Below, one piece after another: positions 18,445 through 26,637 of a stretch of 64,000 bases of DNA (position 1 is the stretch's first letter; each line of letters starts with the position of its first letter). The DNA comes from Candidatus Enterococcus ferrettii. Lineage in GTDB: Bacteria > Bacillota > Bacilli > Lactobacillales > Enterococcaceae. Under the pieces are notes generated by a model. That model did not search any database. It had not been told where the DNA came from and saw only the letters and a program-made list of their open reading frames with translations. A program made the position numbers and the translations under genes. The stretch spans positions 1 through 64,000 of the forward strand of contig NZ_JAFREL010000041.1 of NCBI RefSeq assembly GCF_017377655.1. Direction: 5' to 3'.

Positions 18445-18846
18445 ATGATAAAAGTATTTACAGACGCCGCGACGAACGCCCAAGAAAAAAAAAGCGGCGG
18501 CGGCATTTTAATCGTTGATGATACACAACAAACACAACTGGCGATTCCTCTTAAAGAGGAAGATAACCATACTGCTGAGCTTGCTGCCCTTCTCTATGCT
18601 ATGCGGTATTTGCTAGATCAACATTTGGCTGATCAAAATGTACTTTTGTATTCAGATAGTAAGACGGCTATAAAAATATTAGACCAAGGTCGGACAAAAA
18701 ACAACCGTTTTCTTCCATATTTAATGGAGTTTAACGAATTAGCCCCTCAATTCACTTTACTAGTCCTGCAATGGATTCCGGAAAGTAAGAATAAAGGGGC
18801 TGATCATCTCGCCCGTCAAGGGTTACAAAAAAGCTTGAAGCTATAG
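18445..18846 (+). CDS. RNase HI-like protein
   Basis: 133 residues with the RNase H fold motifs: FTDAATN (first Asp), HTAELAALLYAM (Glu), LYSDSKTAI (Asp) and ADHLARQG (final Asp). All four acidic metal ligands seem present, so RNA cleavage in RNA:DNA hybrids is plausible. The ATG at 18445 is preceded by AAGGATGG. It is divergent from ebsA with only 34 bases between start codons, and its stop codon overlaps the end of cls by six bases. Confidence 0.85.
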   Translation: MIKVFTDAATNAQEKKSGGGILIVDDTQQTQLAIPLKEEDNHTAELAALLYAMRYLLDQHLADQNVLLYSDSKTAIKILDQGRTKNNRFLPYLMEFNELAPQFTLLVLQWIPESKNKGADHLARQGLQKSLKL

Positions 18847-20301
18847 CACCGGTGACAACAGACGCGAAAATTTTTGTTTAAAGTTCAACCAGAAGGATTG
18901 GTCAGCAATCATTTTATCCGTCAACAGAATTGATTCTTCCATGTCTTTTTCGAAAATATCTCGGAATTGCTGAGCAATCACTGGATCATAGATAAAAGCA
19001 CTGACTTCGAAGTTCAATTCGTAGCTGCGGATATCTTGGTTGGTTGAGCCAAAGCTGGCTAGCTCGTGATCAACTACAACCGTCTTCGCATGGATAAAGC
19101 CGTTATTGTAATGATAAATTTTTATGCCACGCTCATGCAAATAATTGGCATAATATTGAGTTGCTCGGTAGATAAATGGATGGTCTGGCATAATCGGAAC
19201 CATAATTCGCACATCAATTCCTGAACGAGCCGCAATTAATAGTGCTGACAGCATCGATTCATCTGGCACTAAATATGGCGATTGGATCCAAACACTCTCC
19301 TCCGCTGCTAGAATCATTCGTATGAAGCCATCGCGAATAATCAGCTCCTCTGATTCTGGGCCATCCGCAACAATTTGCATCGGAACGCCCTTCTTGATTT
19401 CCTTATGCGGTAAGACGAAGTATTCTGGTAAGTAAGCCATCCGATCTTCTTTTTTAGAAACGGAAGCATTCCAGTCTCTCAAGAAGATCTCTTGCATCGT
19501 AAAGCTGGCGGTTCCAACTACGCGACCGTGAGTATCCCGCCAATTACCAAATCGTTCTGACTCACCTAGGTATTGGTCACCCACGTTAAATCCACCAGTC
19601 CAGCCGATTTGCCCATCGATAATCACAAGTTTGCGGTGCAAGTGATAATTTAAACGTGTTTTAGCAATAATATTTTTAGAAGTAATAAACGGTGTTACTC
19701 GACCACCTTTTTCTCTTAAAGTGGCGAAAAATTTCTTGTTGGCCTTTGGAGACCCCCATGGATCGTAAATTAACCGAACCTCAACTCCTTGCTCCGCTTT
19801 ATCTTCCAAGATTCGTAAAAAGCGATTGCCGATTCGGTCGTTAAAGAAGGCATAGTATTCTACATGAATATTGTTTTTGGCATTTCGCAAATCTTCAAAT
19901 AAATGCTCAAATTTCTCGTTACCATCTAAAAAGAATTCAATTTCATTTCTAACTGCAATTGGCGACTCATCCCGTCGATCAAAATAATGAGATAGTGCTT
20001 CTGCTGTCGGATATAAGTTGCTAGGTTCATTATGACGAACATCCTGATTGTCTATCGCAATGATATCAGCAATTTCTTTAATCCGACGATGGTCCTCTTG
20101 TTCAAAACGATAGACCGTTTCTCCATCGATCCCTCGGCCGCTGAAGGCGTAAAGAATAAAACCTACAACAGGCAAAAAAATTAGCGTCAGCAGCCATGCT
20201 AAGATGGTTGTGATGCTTCGTTGTTTACGAAATACCGTTATTATTGCAATAATCGTATTAACCACAATAATTGCTAAAATAATTTGTTCAATTAATCTCA
20301 T
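18841..20301 (-). CDS. cls: Cardiolipin synthase
   Basis: 486 residues, phospholipase D superfamily. Two N-terminal transmembrane helices (about 1-55) are followed by two HKD motifs, HRKLVIID and HAKTVVVD, each with a GxxN region. It condenses two phosphatidylglycerol molecules into cardiolipin at the membrane. The start at 20301 is preferred: GGGG lies 8-12 bases upstream and the first helix begins directly. ATGs at 20322 and 20340 would add a hydrophilic stub. Confidence 0.94.
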   Translation of the reverse strand: MRLIEQIILAIIVVNTIIAIITVFRKQRSITTILAWLLTLIFLPVVGFILYAFSGRGIDGETVYRFEQEDHRRIKEIADIIAIDNQDVRHNEPSNLYPTAEALSHYFDRRDESPIAVRNEIEFFLDGNEKFEHLFEDLRNAKNNIHVEYYAFFNDRIGNRFLRILEDKAEQGVEVRLIYDPWGSPKANKKFFATLREKGGRVTPFITSKNIIAKTRLNYHLHRKLVIIDGQIGWTGGFNVGDQYLGESERFGNWRDTHGRVVGTASFTMQEIFLRDWNASVSKKEDRMAYLPEYFVLPHKEIKKGVPMQIVADGPESEELIIRDGFIRMILAAEESVWIQSPYLVPDESMLSALLIAARSGIDVRIMVPIMPDHPFIYRATQYYANYLHERGIKIYHYNNGFIHAKTVVVDHELASFGSTNQDIRSYELNFEVSAFIYDPVIAQQFRDIFEKDMEESILLTDKMIADQSFWLNFKQKFSRLLSPVL

Positions 20302-20976
20302 AGATAAATCCCCATTCTTCATAATTCTGCGAAAATCCACAGAATTCCGATCTTCTTCTTAGAATTATACCTATAAAATAAAAAGATAACAAGAAAAGCG
20401 CTGTGCATTTCCTGTTATCTCAAGGATTACGAAAGAATCTGATACAGATTGGTGTATGTTTTAATTTGTTTTAGGAAGTGTAGTTTTTTAGAAAACGGTT
20501 TAGTTGAGATTAAATTGCTCGTACGACTATTAACTAACACTGCAACATTATCGAGCTAAATGATCAGCCTACTCCTTGTTCAAACGCAAGCAAGAAGCTA
20601 TACATATACATACTTTAATTTCAACGTTCACTCTGGATCCCATGAGCTTTCAATAATTCATCTGAGCTAGCATGAGATTTACGGATTGACTAATCTTCTT
20701 GAGAAACTGTACTTTTTTCTTCAGTAGTCCTATGAGAAAGCTTAATTCCAAAAGGCAATCCCTTTTCAATTGAATTTGTTGGTAATAAATCTTTTCTGCT
20801 TAGCATACTTATTCATCATTCATTCTCGTTGTAAAATCTTTATAAGAGTCACTCAAGTATCTCAATATACGTATCAGAAATGATGCGAATGCATTACACA
20901 AAGAACGATTTACTTCTTGAAATGTTTTACTATCCTAGAAAGTTGTAATCATAAAAAATATCGACTCCCAGAAGTT
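20302..20976. other. Long intergenic stretch upstream of cls, bordering the toxin-antitoxin islet
   Basis: About 675 bases with no intact gene. It should hold the cls promoter near its left end. A frame interrupted by a stop codon is described separately at 20621-20806. The right part contains the left arm of the terminator that completes repeat copy A. Confidence 0.5.
20621..20806 (-). pseudogene. Possible decayed small open reading frame
   Basis: From ATG at 20806 the minus strand reads MLSRKDLLPTNSIEKGLPF and on to a TAG at 20690-20692, then continues in frame for about 22 codons to TGA at 20621. The composition looks protein-like, but there is no clear ribosome binding site and I do not recognise the family. 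It could be a remnant of the mobile material that brought the toxin-antitoxin pair. Confidence 0.3.
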
Positions 20977-21010
20977 TACCTCATGAAGCAGACTTCTGGA
21001 AAATCGATAT
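20952..21010 (-). terminator. Terminator at repeat copy A (after zeta)
   Basis: Minus strand: ATATCGA and CCAGAAGT arms pair with ACTTCTGG and TCGATAT, followed by TTTTTT. Half of the hairpin is inside repeat copy A and half is in the flanking sequence. Confidence 0.75.
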
Positions 21011-21118
21011 TTTTATAGAGACTTAACTTTTACTTTAACCACTCTTGCGCAGCTTTCAAAGCATCTGGTAGCCCAACTGGATTTTTACCCCCGGCTTGAG
21101 CCATGTCTAGGCGACCGC
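20977..21118. repeat. Direct repeat copy A: 142-bp duplicate of the alaS 3' end
   Basis: Matches 22429-22570 over 142 bases with three differences, at the positions that read cccaActgg, cttgAgcc and gtctAggcg here (G in the other copy). It contains the last 29 or so alaS codons, the stop and the first terminator arm, but no alaS start. The last codons of the zeta gene run into it in another reading frame. Confidence 0.95.
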
Positions 21119-21933
21119 AAGGATTTATATTTAGATACTAATTCCTTATAACTATTCGATTTTTGATGTCCATTTATCTCCATCAATTGTAAATTTTTTT
21201 GAATTTGAGCAAGAAGACTTTTAGTTTCTGCTTCCTCATTTACTATTGGCTCTAAAACTTCTTTCGGATTCTTTAAAGGTGTCTTTCCAGAATGGTACAA
21301 TTGATTCATTTCCCGATCAAAAATTTTGATTGTTTTAAACACGTTTTCTTTATATAAAATCGAAATATTCTCAGATAAATTTTGTACAACTAAATCATGA
21401 TGCTCCTTTTTAGTTTCTCTAGCTGTTACAGGATCTTTAGAAAACTGATACTCATATCTTGCAAGCGTTCCTAAATATGACAAATCTTTTGAAACCGCAA
21501 CGACATATAGACTCATTTCATATCCTTTTGCTTTTAAGAGATTAGCAGTCACTGTCGGCACTTCTGTCGTTCTCAGAGTTCCTTCTATAATCAAGTGATA
21601 ATCTCTGTCACTCAAATATTCCACAATATCTTCTGTCAAACGATTAGAAAATGGCGTCACATGTGTCACGTAGTCTTTGCCATACTGTTCCACAATCTCA
21701 TCAAAATTTGGATGGGCTTGTTTGAACGAATCATTATCCACTACAATTACATTTGTATCAATTTCATTCATGATAGCGTATCTTAGTGCTGTCTTACCCG
21801 CACCAGGTTGTCCGCCAAGTAAAAAAGCTTTTGGACTCTCTGTTGGAACTTTAAAGAGCGTCAAAGCTTCTAAGGTATCTTCTAAGATTAAAGAATATTG
21901 CTGTTCAGTATAATCTGTATAAAAATTAGACAT
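21085..21933 (-). CDS. Zeta toxin (UDP-N-acetylglucosamine kinase)
   Basis: 282 residues. It resembles the pSM19035 zeta toxin throughout: LLGGQPGAGKT P-loop (41-48), VVDNDSFKQAHPNF, VTPFSNRLTEDI, VIEGTLRTTEVP. Zeta toxins phosphorylate UDP-GlcNAc and poison peptidoglycan synthesis when free of antitoxin. The start at 21933 overlaps the last eight bases of the epsilon gene, so translation is coupled. The final ten or so residues (after KYKSL) are encoded by repeat copy A of the alaS 3' end in a different frame, so the natural C-terminus has been replaced. The kinase core looks intact. Confidence 0.93.
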   Translation of the reverse strand: MSNFYTDYTEQQYSLILEDTLEALTLFKVPTESPKAFLLGGQPGAGKTALRYAIMNEIDTNVIVVDNDSFKQAHPNFDEIVEQYGKDYVTHVTPFSNRLTEDIVEYLSDRDYHLIIEGTLRTTEVPTVTANLLKAKGYEMSLYVVAVSKDLSYLGTLARYEYQFSKDPVTARETKKEHHDLVVQNLSENISILYKENVFKTIKIFDREMNQLYHSGKTPLKNPKEVLEPIVNEEAETKSLLAQIQKNLQLMEINGHQKSNSYKELVSKYKSLRSPRHGSSRG

Positions 21934-22201
21934 ACTGTTCAACTGCCTTCTGACCAGTTATAGATTTCGTATACACATCCATTGTATTCCAGTAAGATTC
22001 AACTTTAACCAAGTCATCCATTGTCATTTCAAGAAGATTCATTTGTAGCATCCCTTTTAATTGATCTAACAACTCGGCATATAAATCATTTTTATTTTTT
22101 CTATCAATTTGATGATTAACAACATATCTCAATACACGATTGTAGACATTGCGAGAAAATTCATTTAATGATTCAACCTTAAAAGTTTTTTCATAATCCA
22201 T
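21926..22201 (-). CDS. Epsilon antitoxin
   Basis: 91 residues, with the family pattern YEKTFKVESLNEFSRNVYNRVLRYVVNH at the start and VESYWNTMDVYTKSI near the end. The helical protein binds zeta and blocks its ATP site. It is first in the two-gene unit, upstream of zeta, as in plasmid epsilon-zeta cassettes; the omega regulator of those cassettes is absent. The ATG at 22201 gives the usual N-terminus, with an AAGG-type site upstream; a TTG at 22213 is possible. Confidence 0.93.
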   Translation of the reverse strand: MDYEKTFKVESLNEFSRNVYNRVLRYVVNHQIDRKNKNDLYAELLDQLKGMLQMNLLEMTMDDLVKVESYWNTMDVYTKSITGQKAVEQYV

Positions 22202-22404
22202 TTTTCTCACCAACCTTCTTTATTTATTCTCCTAATTGTAACATAAATCAGCAAATTCTACACTTGGACTAATTTTATCCTAGTATTATGCGCTTCACTT
22301 CTTATCCTCTTATTTTATAAAAAGAGAAATTCATTCACTTTATAATTCACCATACTTTTTGTCCTCCATGCCACCAAATAAAATTTGAACATCAAAAAGG
22401 TATT

Positions 22405-22460
22405 GAAAAAATCGATTTTCCTTAGATCTACCTCATGAAGCAGACTTCTGGAAAATCGAT
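22405..22460 (-). terminator. Terminator of alaS at repeat copy B
   Basis: Minus strand: ATCGATTTTCC pairs with GGAAAATCGAT and is followed by TTTTTT. The first arm is in the repeat; the second arm is in the sequence on the islet side and differs from the one at copy A. Confidence 0.82.
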
Positions 22461-22570
22461 ATTTTTATAGAGACTTAACTTTTACTTTAACCACTCTTGC
22501 GCAGCTTTCAAAGCATCTGGTAGCCCAGCTGGATTTTTACCCCCGGCTTGGGCCATGTCTGGGCGACCGC
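22429..22570. repeat. Direct repeat copy B: native 3' end of alaS
   Basis: The 142 bases at the true alaS 3' end that recur at 20977-21118, offset by 1452 bases. The match stops abruptly at both edges, which is a junction pattern rather than gradual divergence. Confidence 0.95.
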
Positions 22571-25115
22571 CACCGCCGCCGCCAACTTTAGGCGCGATTG
22601 CTTTAATCAGATCGCCAGCTTTTAGACCTTTTTCGACCGCTGCTGGATTCATTGCTACCAATAAGTTGGCTTTTTCTCCTTGACCAGTTCCTAAAACTAG
22701 AATATCTGAGTAGTTCTTTTGTTTCCACTGGTCAGCCAATTGACGTAATTGGTTCATGTCTTTTACGTTGACCTGAGCGGTAATAATGGTCGTACCATTG
22801 ATTTCAATCACATCTTTGAAGACATCTCCAGCTTGTTGGTTAGCTAATTTGGTGCTTAATTGTTCGTTTTCTTTTTGTAATTCACGTAATTGCTGCTGCA
22901 GCTGTTCCGTTTTGCTGACAACGTCCTTCATTTGTGGTGATTTAACTGTTTGCGCAACTTGTACTAGCAGATCTTCTTCTTCACGGAAGGCTTCATAGGC
23001 TTCTTGACCAGTTAGAGCTTCGATCCGTCGAACGCCAGCACCGATTCCTGATTCGGAAACGATTTTGAACAAGCCAATGTCTTCAGTGTTGCTGACATGC
23101 GTTCCCCCACATAATTCGATTGACCAGTCGCCGATGTTTACTACGCGAACATCATGGCCGTATTTTTCGCCAAAGAGCGCCATTGCGCCCATGTTTTTTG
23201 CTGTATCGATATCTGTTTCAATCGTTACTACTGGAATTGCTTCCCAAATTCGACGGTTCACGATTTTTTCCATTTCTTTCAGCTCTGCTGCGGTTACTTG
23301 TCCGAAGTGACTGAAGTCAAATCGCAAGTGTTTTGGTGCGACTAATGAACCTGCTTGGTTAGCATGTTCGCCTAAAACTTCTTTCAAGGCTTTGTGCAGT
23401 AAGTGAGTTGCTGTATGATTCTTCAAAATCTTGTTACGCATTGCTGCGTTAACCTGTAGGAAGTATGTCTCGCCTTCCCTGATAGCTTGTAGAAGTTCAA
23501 CCTTGTGCAACGGCTGCCCATTTGGTGCTTTTTGCACATCGATAACCTTGGCCACTACATTACCGTCTTTATCTGCCACGATTCCGTGATCAGCCACCTG
23601 TCCACCCATTTCCGCATAGAATGGCGTTTGGGCGAAAATCAGCTGCGCTGCGCCACCGCTTGCTGCATCAACGACTGCATCGTCTTGTAAAATGGTCAAC
23701 AATTGGCTTTCTACTTCTAAATGATCATAGCCGACGAATTCACTTTGAACCTTAATATCCCCTAATAAGGCTGTTTGAACGCCCATAGAAGTTTCAGTTG
23801 AGCGTGCTGCCCGTGCCCGCTCTTTCTGAGCTTGCATTTCTACCTCAAAACCTTCGTGATCGACTTTCAAGCCTTCATCTTCAGCTACTTCTTCGGTTAG
23901 TTCAACCGGGAAGCCAAAAGTATCATACAGCTTAAAGATTACTTTGCCGTCTAAAATCGTTTCATTATTAGCTTTTAGTTCAGCCAATACATCATTCAGC
24001 ATCGTTAGACCTTCGTTGATTGTTTCATGGAATCGTTCTTCTTCATTGCGAACCACTTTTTGAATGAAGTCTTTTTGCTGCAGCACTTCAGGATAGTAGC
24101 TGACCATGACTTCGCCAACAATTGGAACTAATTTGTACAAGAATGCTTCATTGATACCTAATTTTTTACCATGCATTACCGCACGACGTAAGAGACGGCG
24201 CAATACATAACCGCGTCCTTCATTAGATGGCAATGCACCATCACCAATCGCAAAGGCTAATGAACGAATATGGTCAGCGATTACTTTAAAGGAAACATCC
24301 AATTGCTTGTCCAACCCGTATTTTTTTCCGCTTAGTTCTTCTACCTTACCGATAATTGGCAAGAATAGATCTGTTTCAAAATTGGTTGGTGCATCTTGAA
24401 TAATGGAAACCATTCGTTCCAACCCCATGCCAGTATCAATATTTTGATGGGGCAGTGGTTCATAGGTATTGTCTGGTTTATGGTTAAATTCAGAGAATAC
24501 CAGATTCCAAATTTCTAGATAGCGTTCATTTTCACCGCCAGGATAATTTTCTGGATCATCCTCAGCTAAATCGTTGAAGGATTCGCCACGATCATAGAAA
24601 ATTTCTGAGTCTGGCCCACTTGGCCCTACGCCAAGATCCCAGAAGTTGTCTGCTACTTCTACTACGTGATCCGCAGGTAAGCCGATTTCTTCCAGCCAAA
24701 TGCGTTTTGCCTCAGCGTCCTCTGGATAAACCGTTACATATAATTTTTCCGCATCAAAGTCGATCCATTCCGGTGAAGTCAAAAATTCCCAAGCCCATTC
24801 AATGGCTTCCTTTTTGAAGTAGTCGCCAATTGAGAAGTTTCCTAGCATTTCAAACATCGTATGGTGACGAGCAGTTTTTCCTACGTTTTCGATATCATTG
24901 GTTCGAATCGATTTTTGAGCATTGGCAATCCGTGGATTTTCTGGAGTTACGGAGCCATCAAAATATTTCTTCATTGTAGCAACACCCGAGTTTATCCATA
25001 AAAGAGATGGGTCATTGACTGGTACTAAAGAAGCACTTGGCTCAATCATGTGTCCTTTAGATTTGAAAAAGTCCAGGTACATTTGGCGAACCTGCGCACT
25101 CGTTAATTGTTTCAT
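22482..25115 (-). CDS. alaS: Alanyl-tRNA synthetase
   Basis: 877 residues, full length for the family. It has an N-terminal class II catalytic core ([27 protein letters not shown]), an editing domain with zinc motifs [11 protein letters not shown] and CGGTHVSNT, a coiled coil (about 715-760), and a C-terminal DHHA1 domain with [15 protein letters not shown]. It charges tRNA-Ala and clears mis-charged Ser and Gly. ATG 25115 lies five bases after GGAG; ATG 25118 is three bases closer. Expression is controlled by a T-box leader. The 3' end is duplicated downstream around a toxin-antitoxin pair. Confidence 0.98.
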   Translation of the reverse strand: MKQLTSAQVRQMYLDFFKSKGHMIEPSASLVPVNDPSLLWINSGVATMKKYFDGSVTPENPRIANAQKSIRTNDIENVGKTARHHTMFEMLGNFSIGDYFKKEAIEWAWEFLTSPEWIDFDAEKLYVTVYPEDAEAKRIWLEEIGLPADHVVEVADNFWDLGVGPSGPDSEIFYDRGESFNDLAEDDPENYPGGENERYLEIWNLVFSEFNHKPDNTYEPLPHQNIDTGMGLERMVSIIQDAPTNFETDLFLPIIGKVEELSGKKYGLDKQLDVSFKVIADHIRSLAFAIGDGALPSNEGRGYVLRRLLRRAVMHGKKLGINEAFLYKLVPIVGEVMVSYYPEVLQQKDFIQKVVRNEEERFHETINEGLTMLNDVLAELKANNETILDGKVIFKLYDTFGFPVELTEEVAEDEGLKVDHEGFEVEMQAQKERARAARSTETSMGVQTALLGDIKVQSEFVGYDHLEVESQLLTILQDDAVVDAASGGAAQLIFAQTPFYAEMGGQVADHGIVADKDGNVVAKVIDVQKAPNGQPLHKVELLQAIREGETYFLQVNAAMRNKILKNHTATHLLHKALKEVLGEHANQAGSLVAPKHLRFDFSHFGQVTAAELKEMEKIVNRRIWEAIPVVTIETDIDTAKNMGAMALFGEKYGHDVRVVNIGDWSIELCGGTHVSNTEDIGLFKIVSESGIGAGVRRIEALTGQEAYEAFREEEDLLVQVAQTVKSPQMKDVVSKTEQLQQQLRELQKENEQLSTKLANQQAGDVFKDVIEINGTTIITAQVNVKDMNQLRQLADQWKQKNYSDILVLGTGQGEKANLLVAMNPAAVEKGLKAGDLIKAIAPKVGGGGGGRPDMAQAGGKNPAGLPDALKAAQEWLK

Positions 25116-25135
25116 CATTTCTCCTCTTTTCTAAA

Positions 25136-25343
25136 AAATAAAAAAACTACCACTGCATCCAAGGACGAAAACTCGCGGTACCACCTTGGTTGCAATGATA
25201 GATCATTACCTCTTCAGCTCGTTAACGCCGAGTAACGTTGGTTTTTCAACCAAAAGTAGTCAGGGAGCAATCTGTTAGGTTCATCGTGCAGCTCTCAGTT
25301 ATGCCGCACTTCCTGTAGATGTTCGTTAACAAACCTTGTCCTG
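25136..25343 (-). ncRNA. T-box riboswitch leader of alaS
   Basis: Minus strand: the T-box core AAGGTGGTACCGCG lies at 25174-25187, followed by a terminator with TGCA-CCAAGG / CCTTGG-TGCA arms and a run of seven T residues before alaS. About 150 bases of upstream structured leader can form Stem I. A GCU triplet at 25266-25268 near the closing CAGG/CCTG pairing is a possible Ala specifier codon (tentative). Uncharged tRNA-Ala should stabilise the antiterminator and allow alaS transcription. Confidence 0.93.
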
Positions 25344-25349
25344 TCAGTA

Positions 25350-25378
25350 AGTATAAGAAAAAGCAGGCCAAATGTCAA
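25350..25378 (-). promoter_or_regulatory. Sigma-A promoter of the alaS T-box transcript
   Basis: Minus strand -35 TTGACA (25373-25378), 17-base spacer, -10 TATACT (25350-25355). It directly abuts the stop codon of the upstream gene at 25380. Confidence 0.88.
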
Positions 25379-25379
25379 A

Positions 25380-26432
25380 CTAGATCTTCACAATAATAGC
25401 TTTGCGATACAGATATTCACTCGGTTTCAAGAATTCTTCGTGTAGAAGTGTTCTTTCTGGTGCGTAATAGGTCGAAAGCGGCAGCTTATCAACAATTGGC
25501 AAACCTGTGCTTAGTGAACTTGTAGTTAGCTTCAATACTCCTGGATCCTCAGTAATTTCATAACGTTCCATTGCTGTATCAAAGGATAGCCCAAACATGT
25601 TTAGCCCTGTCATCATCTGGCGGATTTTTTTACCTCGGTAGGGATCAGAGGTATTCAAATCGTTGCCCCAGCGGAACAGACGTCGACTCCCGGCCCCATT
25701 AGTATACTCCCATTGATCTTCCGTCAATAAATCGAAGTTTCGTTTACGAACTTTTTTGCGTAAAGTTGTATAAGTATGCGTTTCATGAGTGTATACGTGA
25801 TAAAGATCACTATTTGGTACCATTTCAATATACCAGCTGTTTTCTCTCAACACACTCTTAGGAAAACTCCACCGGATACTTTCAGAAGGTGTTAAATTCG
25901 GACAAAGGACTTCTCGAATTTCTCCTTCAAAGACTAAAAACTGATCAGCCTGACCGGTAAAGCTTCCGGTAACAGCGTCATAAATACCTAAAAAATTAGT
26001 GCCAGCCGGCAAAGCAAAACGCTGAACAAACATCGGCGGAATCTTAACCTTTCGCAAGCTAGTAGTGCGATCATTTATATAATCAGCCAGTGAGTGAACA
26101 TCAAGTAAATCATAGCTGTTTTGCAGCTCTTCAGGAATTCGCACATGAGGTGAATGGGGTGCTGTTTCTAGCAAGGATAAGCCTTTAGTGCCCAAATTCC
26201 AGCCTAAAATTGCGTCTTTATTTCCTGGAATAAAAACAAATTCCTCATCATCAATCATCAGCTCAAAAGTTTGGCATTTTATTCCGTATAATTCATATTC
26301 TTTCAATTCTATATCCGTGATTCGTAATAAAGGATTAACAAAGTACATTAATACCTGACCAAATAAGGTACGCTTTTCTTTATCACTCAATCGTTTCCAA
26401 TAGGACCAGTCCAGTTGATCAACGAGATTCAT
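25380..26432 (-). CDS. Uncharacterised protein with a SUMF1/formylglycine-enzyme-like segment
   Basis: 350 residues, no signal peptide or membrane helix; GGAGG precedes the ATG. I do not recognise the full-length family. Near residues 235-260 it reads LLTEDQWEYTNGAGSRRLFRWGN, which resembles the LPTEAEWEYAARGG...YPWGN signature of the formylglycine-generating enzyme / C-type-lectin-like fold. The other conserved parts of that enzyme, including its two copper-binding cysteines, are not evident, so enzymatic formylglycine formation is unlikely. It lies between cshB and alaS in the same direction. Confidence 0.7.
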   Translation of the reverse strand: MNLVDQLDWSYWKRLSDKEKRTLFGQVLMYFVNPLLRITDIELKEYELYGIKCQTFELMIDDEEFVFIPGNKDAILGWNLGTKGLSLLETAPHSPHVRIPEELQNSYDLLDVHSLADYINDRTTSLRKVKIPPMFVQRFALPAGTNFLGIYDAVTGSFTGQADQFLVFEGEIREVLCPNLTPSESIRWSFPKSVLRENSWYIEMVPNSDLYHVYTHETHTYTTLRKKVRKRNFDLLTEDQWEYTNGAGSRRLFRWGNDLNTSDPYRGKKIRQMMTGLNMFGLSFDTAMERYEITEDPGVLKLTTSSLSTGLPIVDKLPLSTYYAPERTLLHEEFLKPSEYLYRKAIIVKI

Positions 26433-26595
26433 AGGTTAGGTTGCCTCCTTCGTTTATCTATCCTTCAAATTATACCATTATCTCAAGAATGTGTGAGGAA
26501 AATGGAGGAATTATTTGGAAATAGACGGTAGAATTTTATAATTTTTGCTCATCTGTTTATTTTTTTGAATTTTGTAAACAGTTCTGATCGTAGCA

Positions 26596-26629
26596 ATAAA
26601 AAGGGCAGCGGGACACTTTGCCCACTGCC
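26596..26629 (-). terminator. Terminator of cshB
   Basis: Minus strand GGCAGTGGG / CCCGCTGCC stem followed by a CTTTTT tract, nine bases past the cshB stop. Confidence 0.85.
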
Positions 26630-26637
26630 TATTCCGT

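Larger units (their letters stand above)
20977..22428. mobile_element. Candidate 1.45-kb toxin-antitoxin islet inserted at alaS
   Basis: One repeat unit: repeat copy A plus 1310 bases with the epsilon-zeta pair and its leader. It is bounded by the direct repeats described above. Recombination between the repeats would release a 1452-bp circle and restore a single alaS 3' end. No integrase or transposase lies in the unit, so mobility would need homologous recombination or a factor in trans. Mobility is inferred from structure only. Confidence 0.6.

Noticed and set aside
22786..25134. Several plus-strand frames opposite alaS
   Set aside because: They are antisense shadows of a fully conserved synthetase gene.
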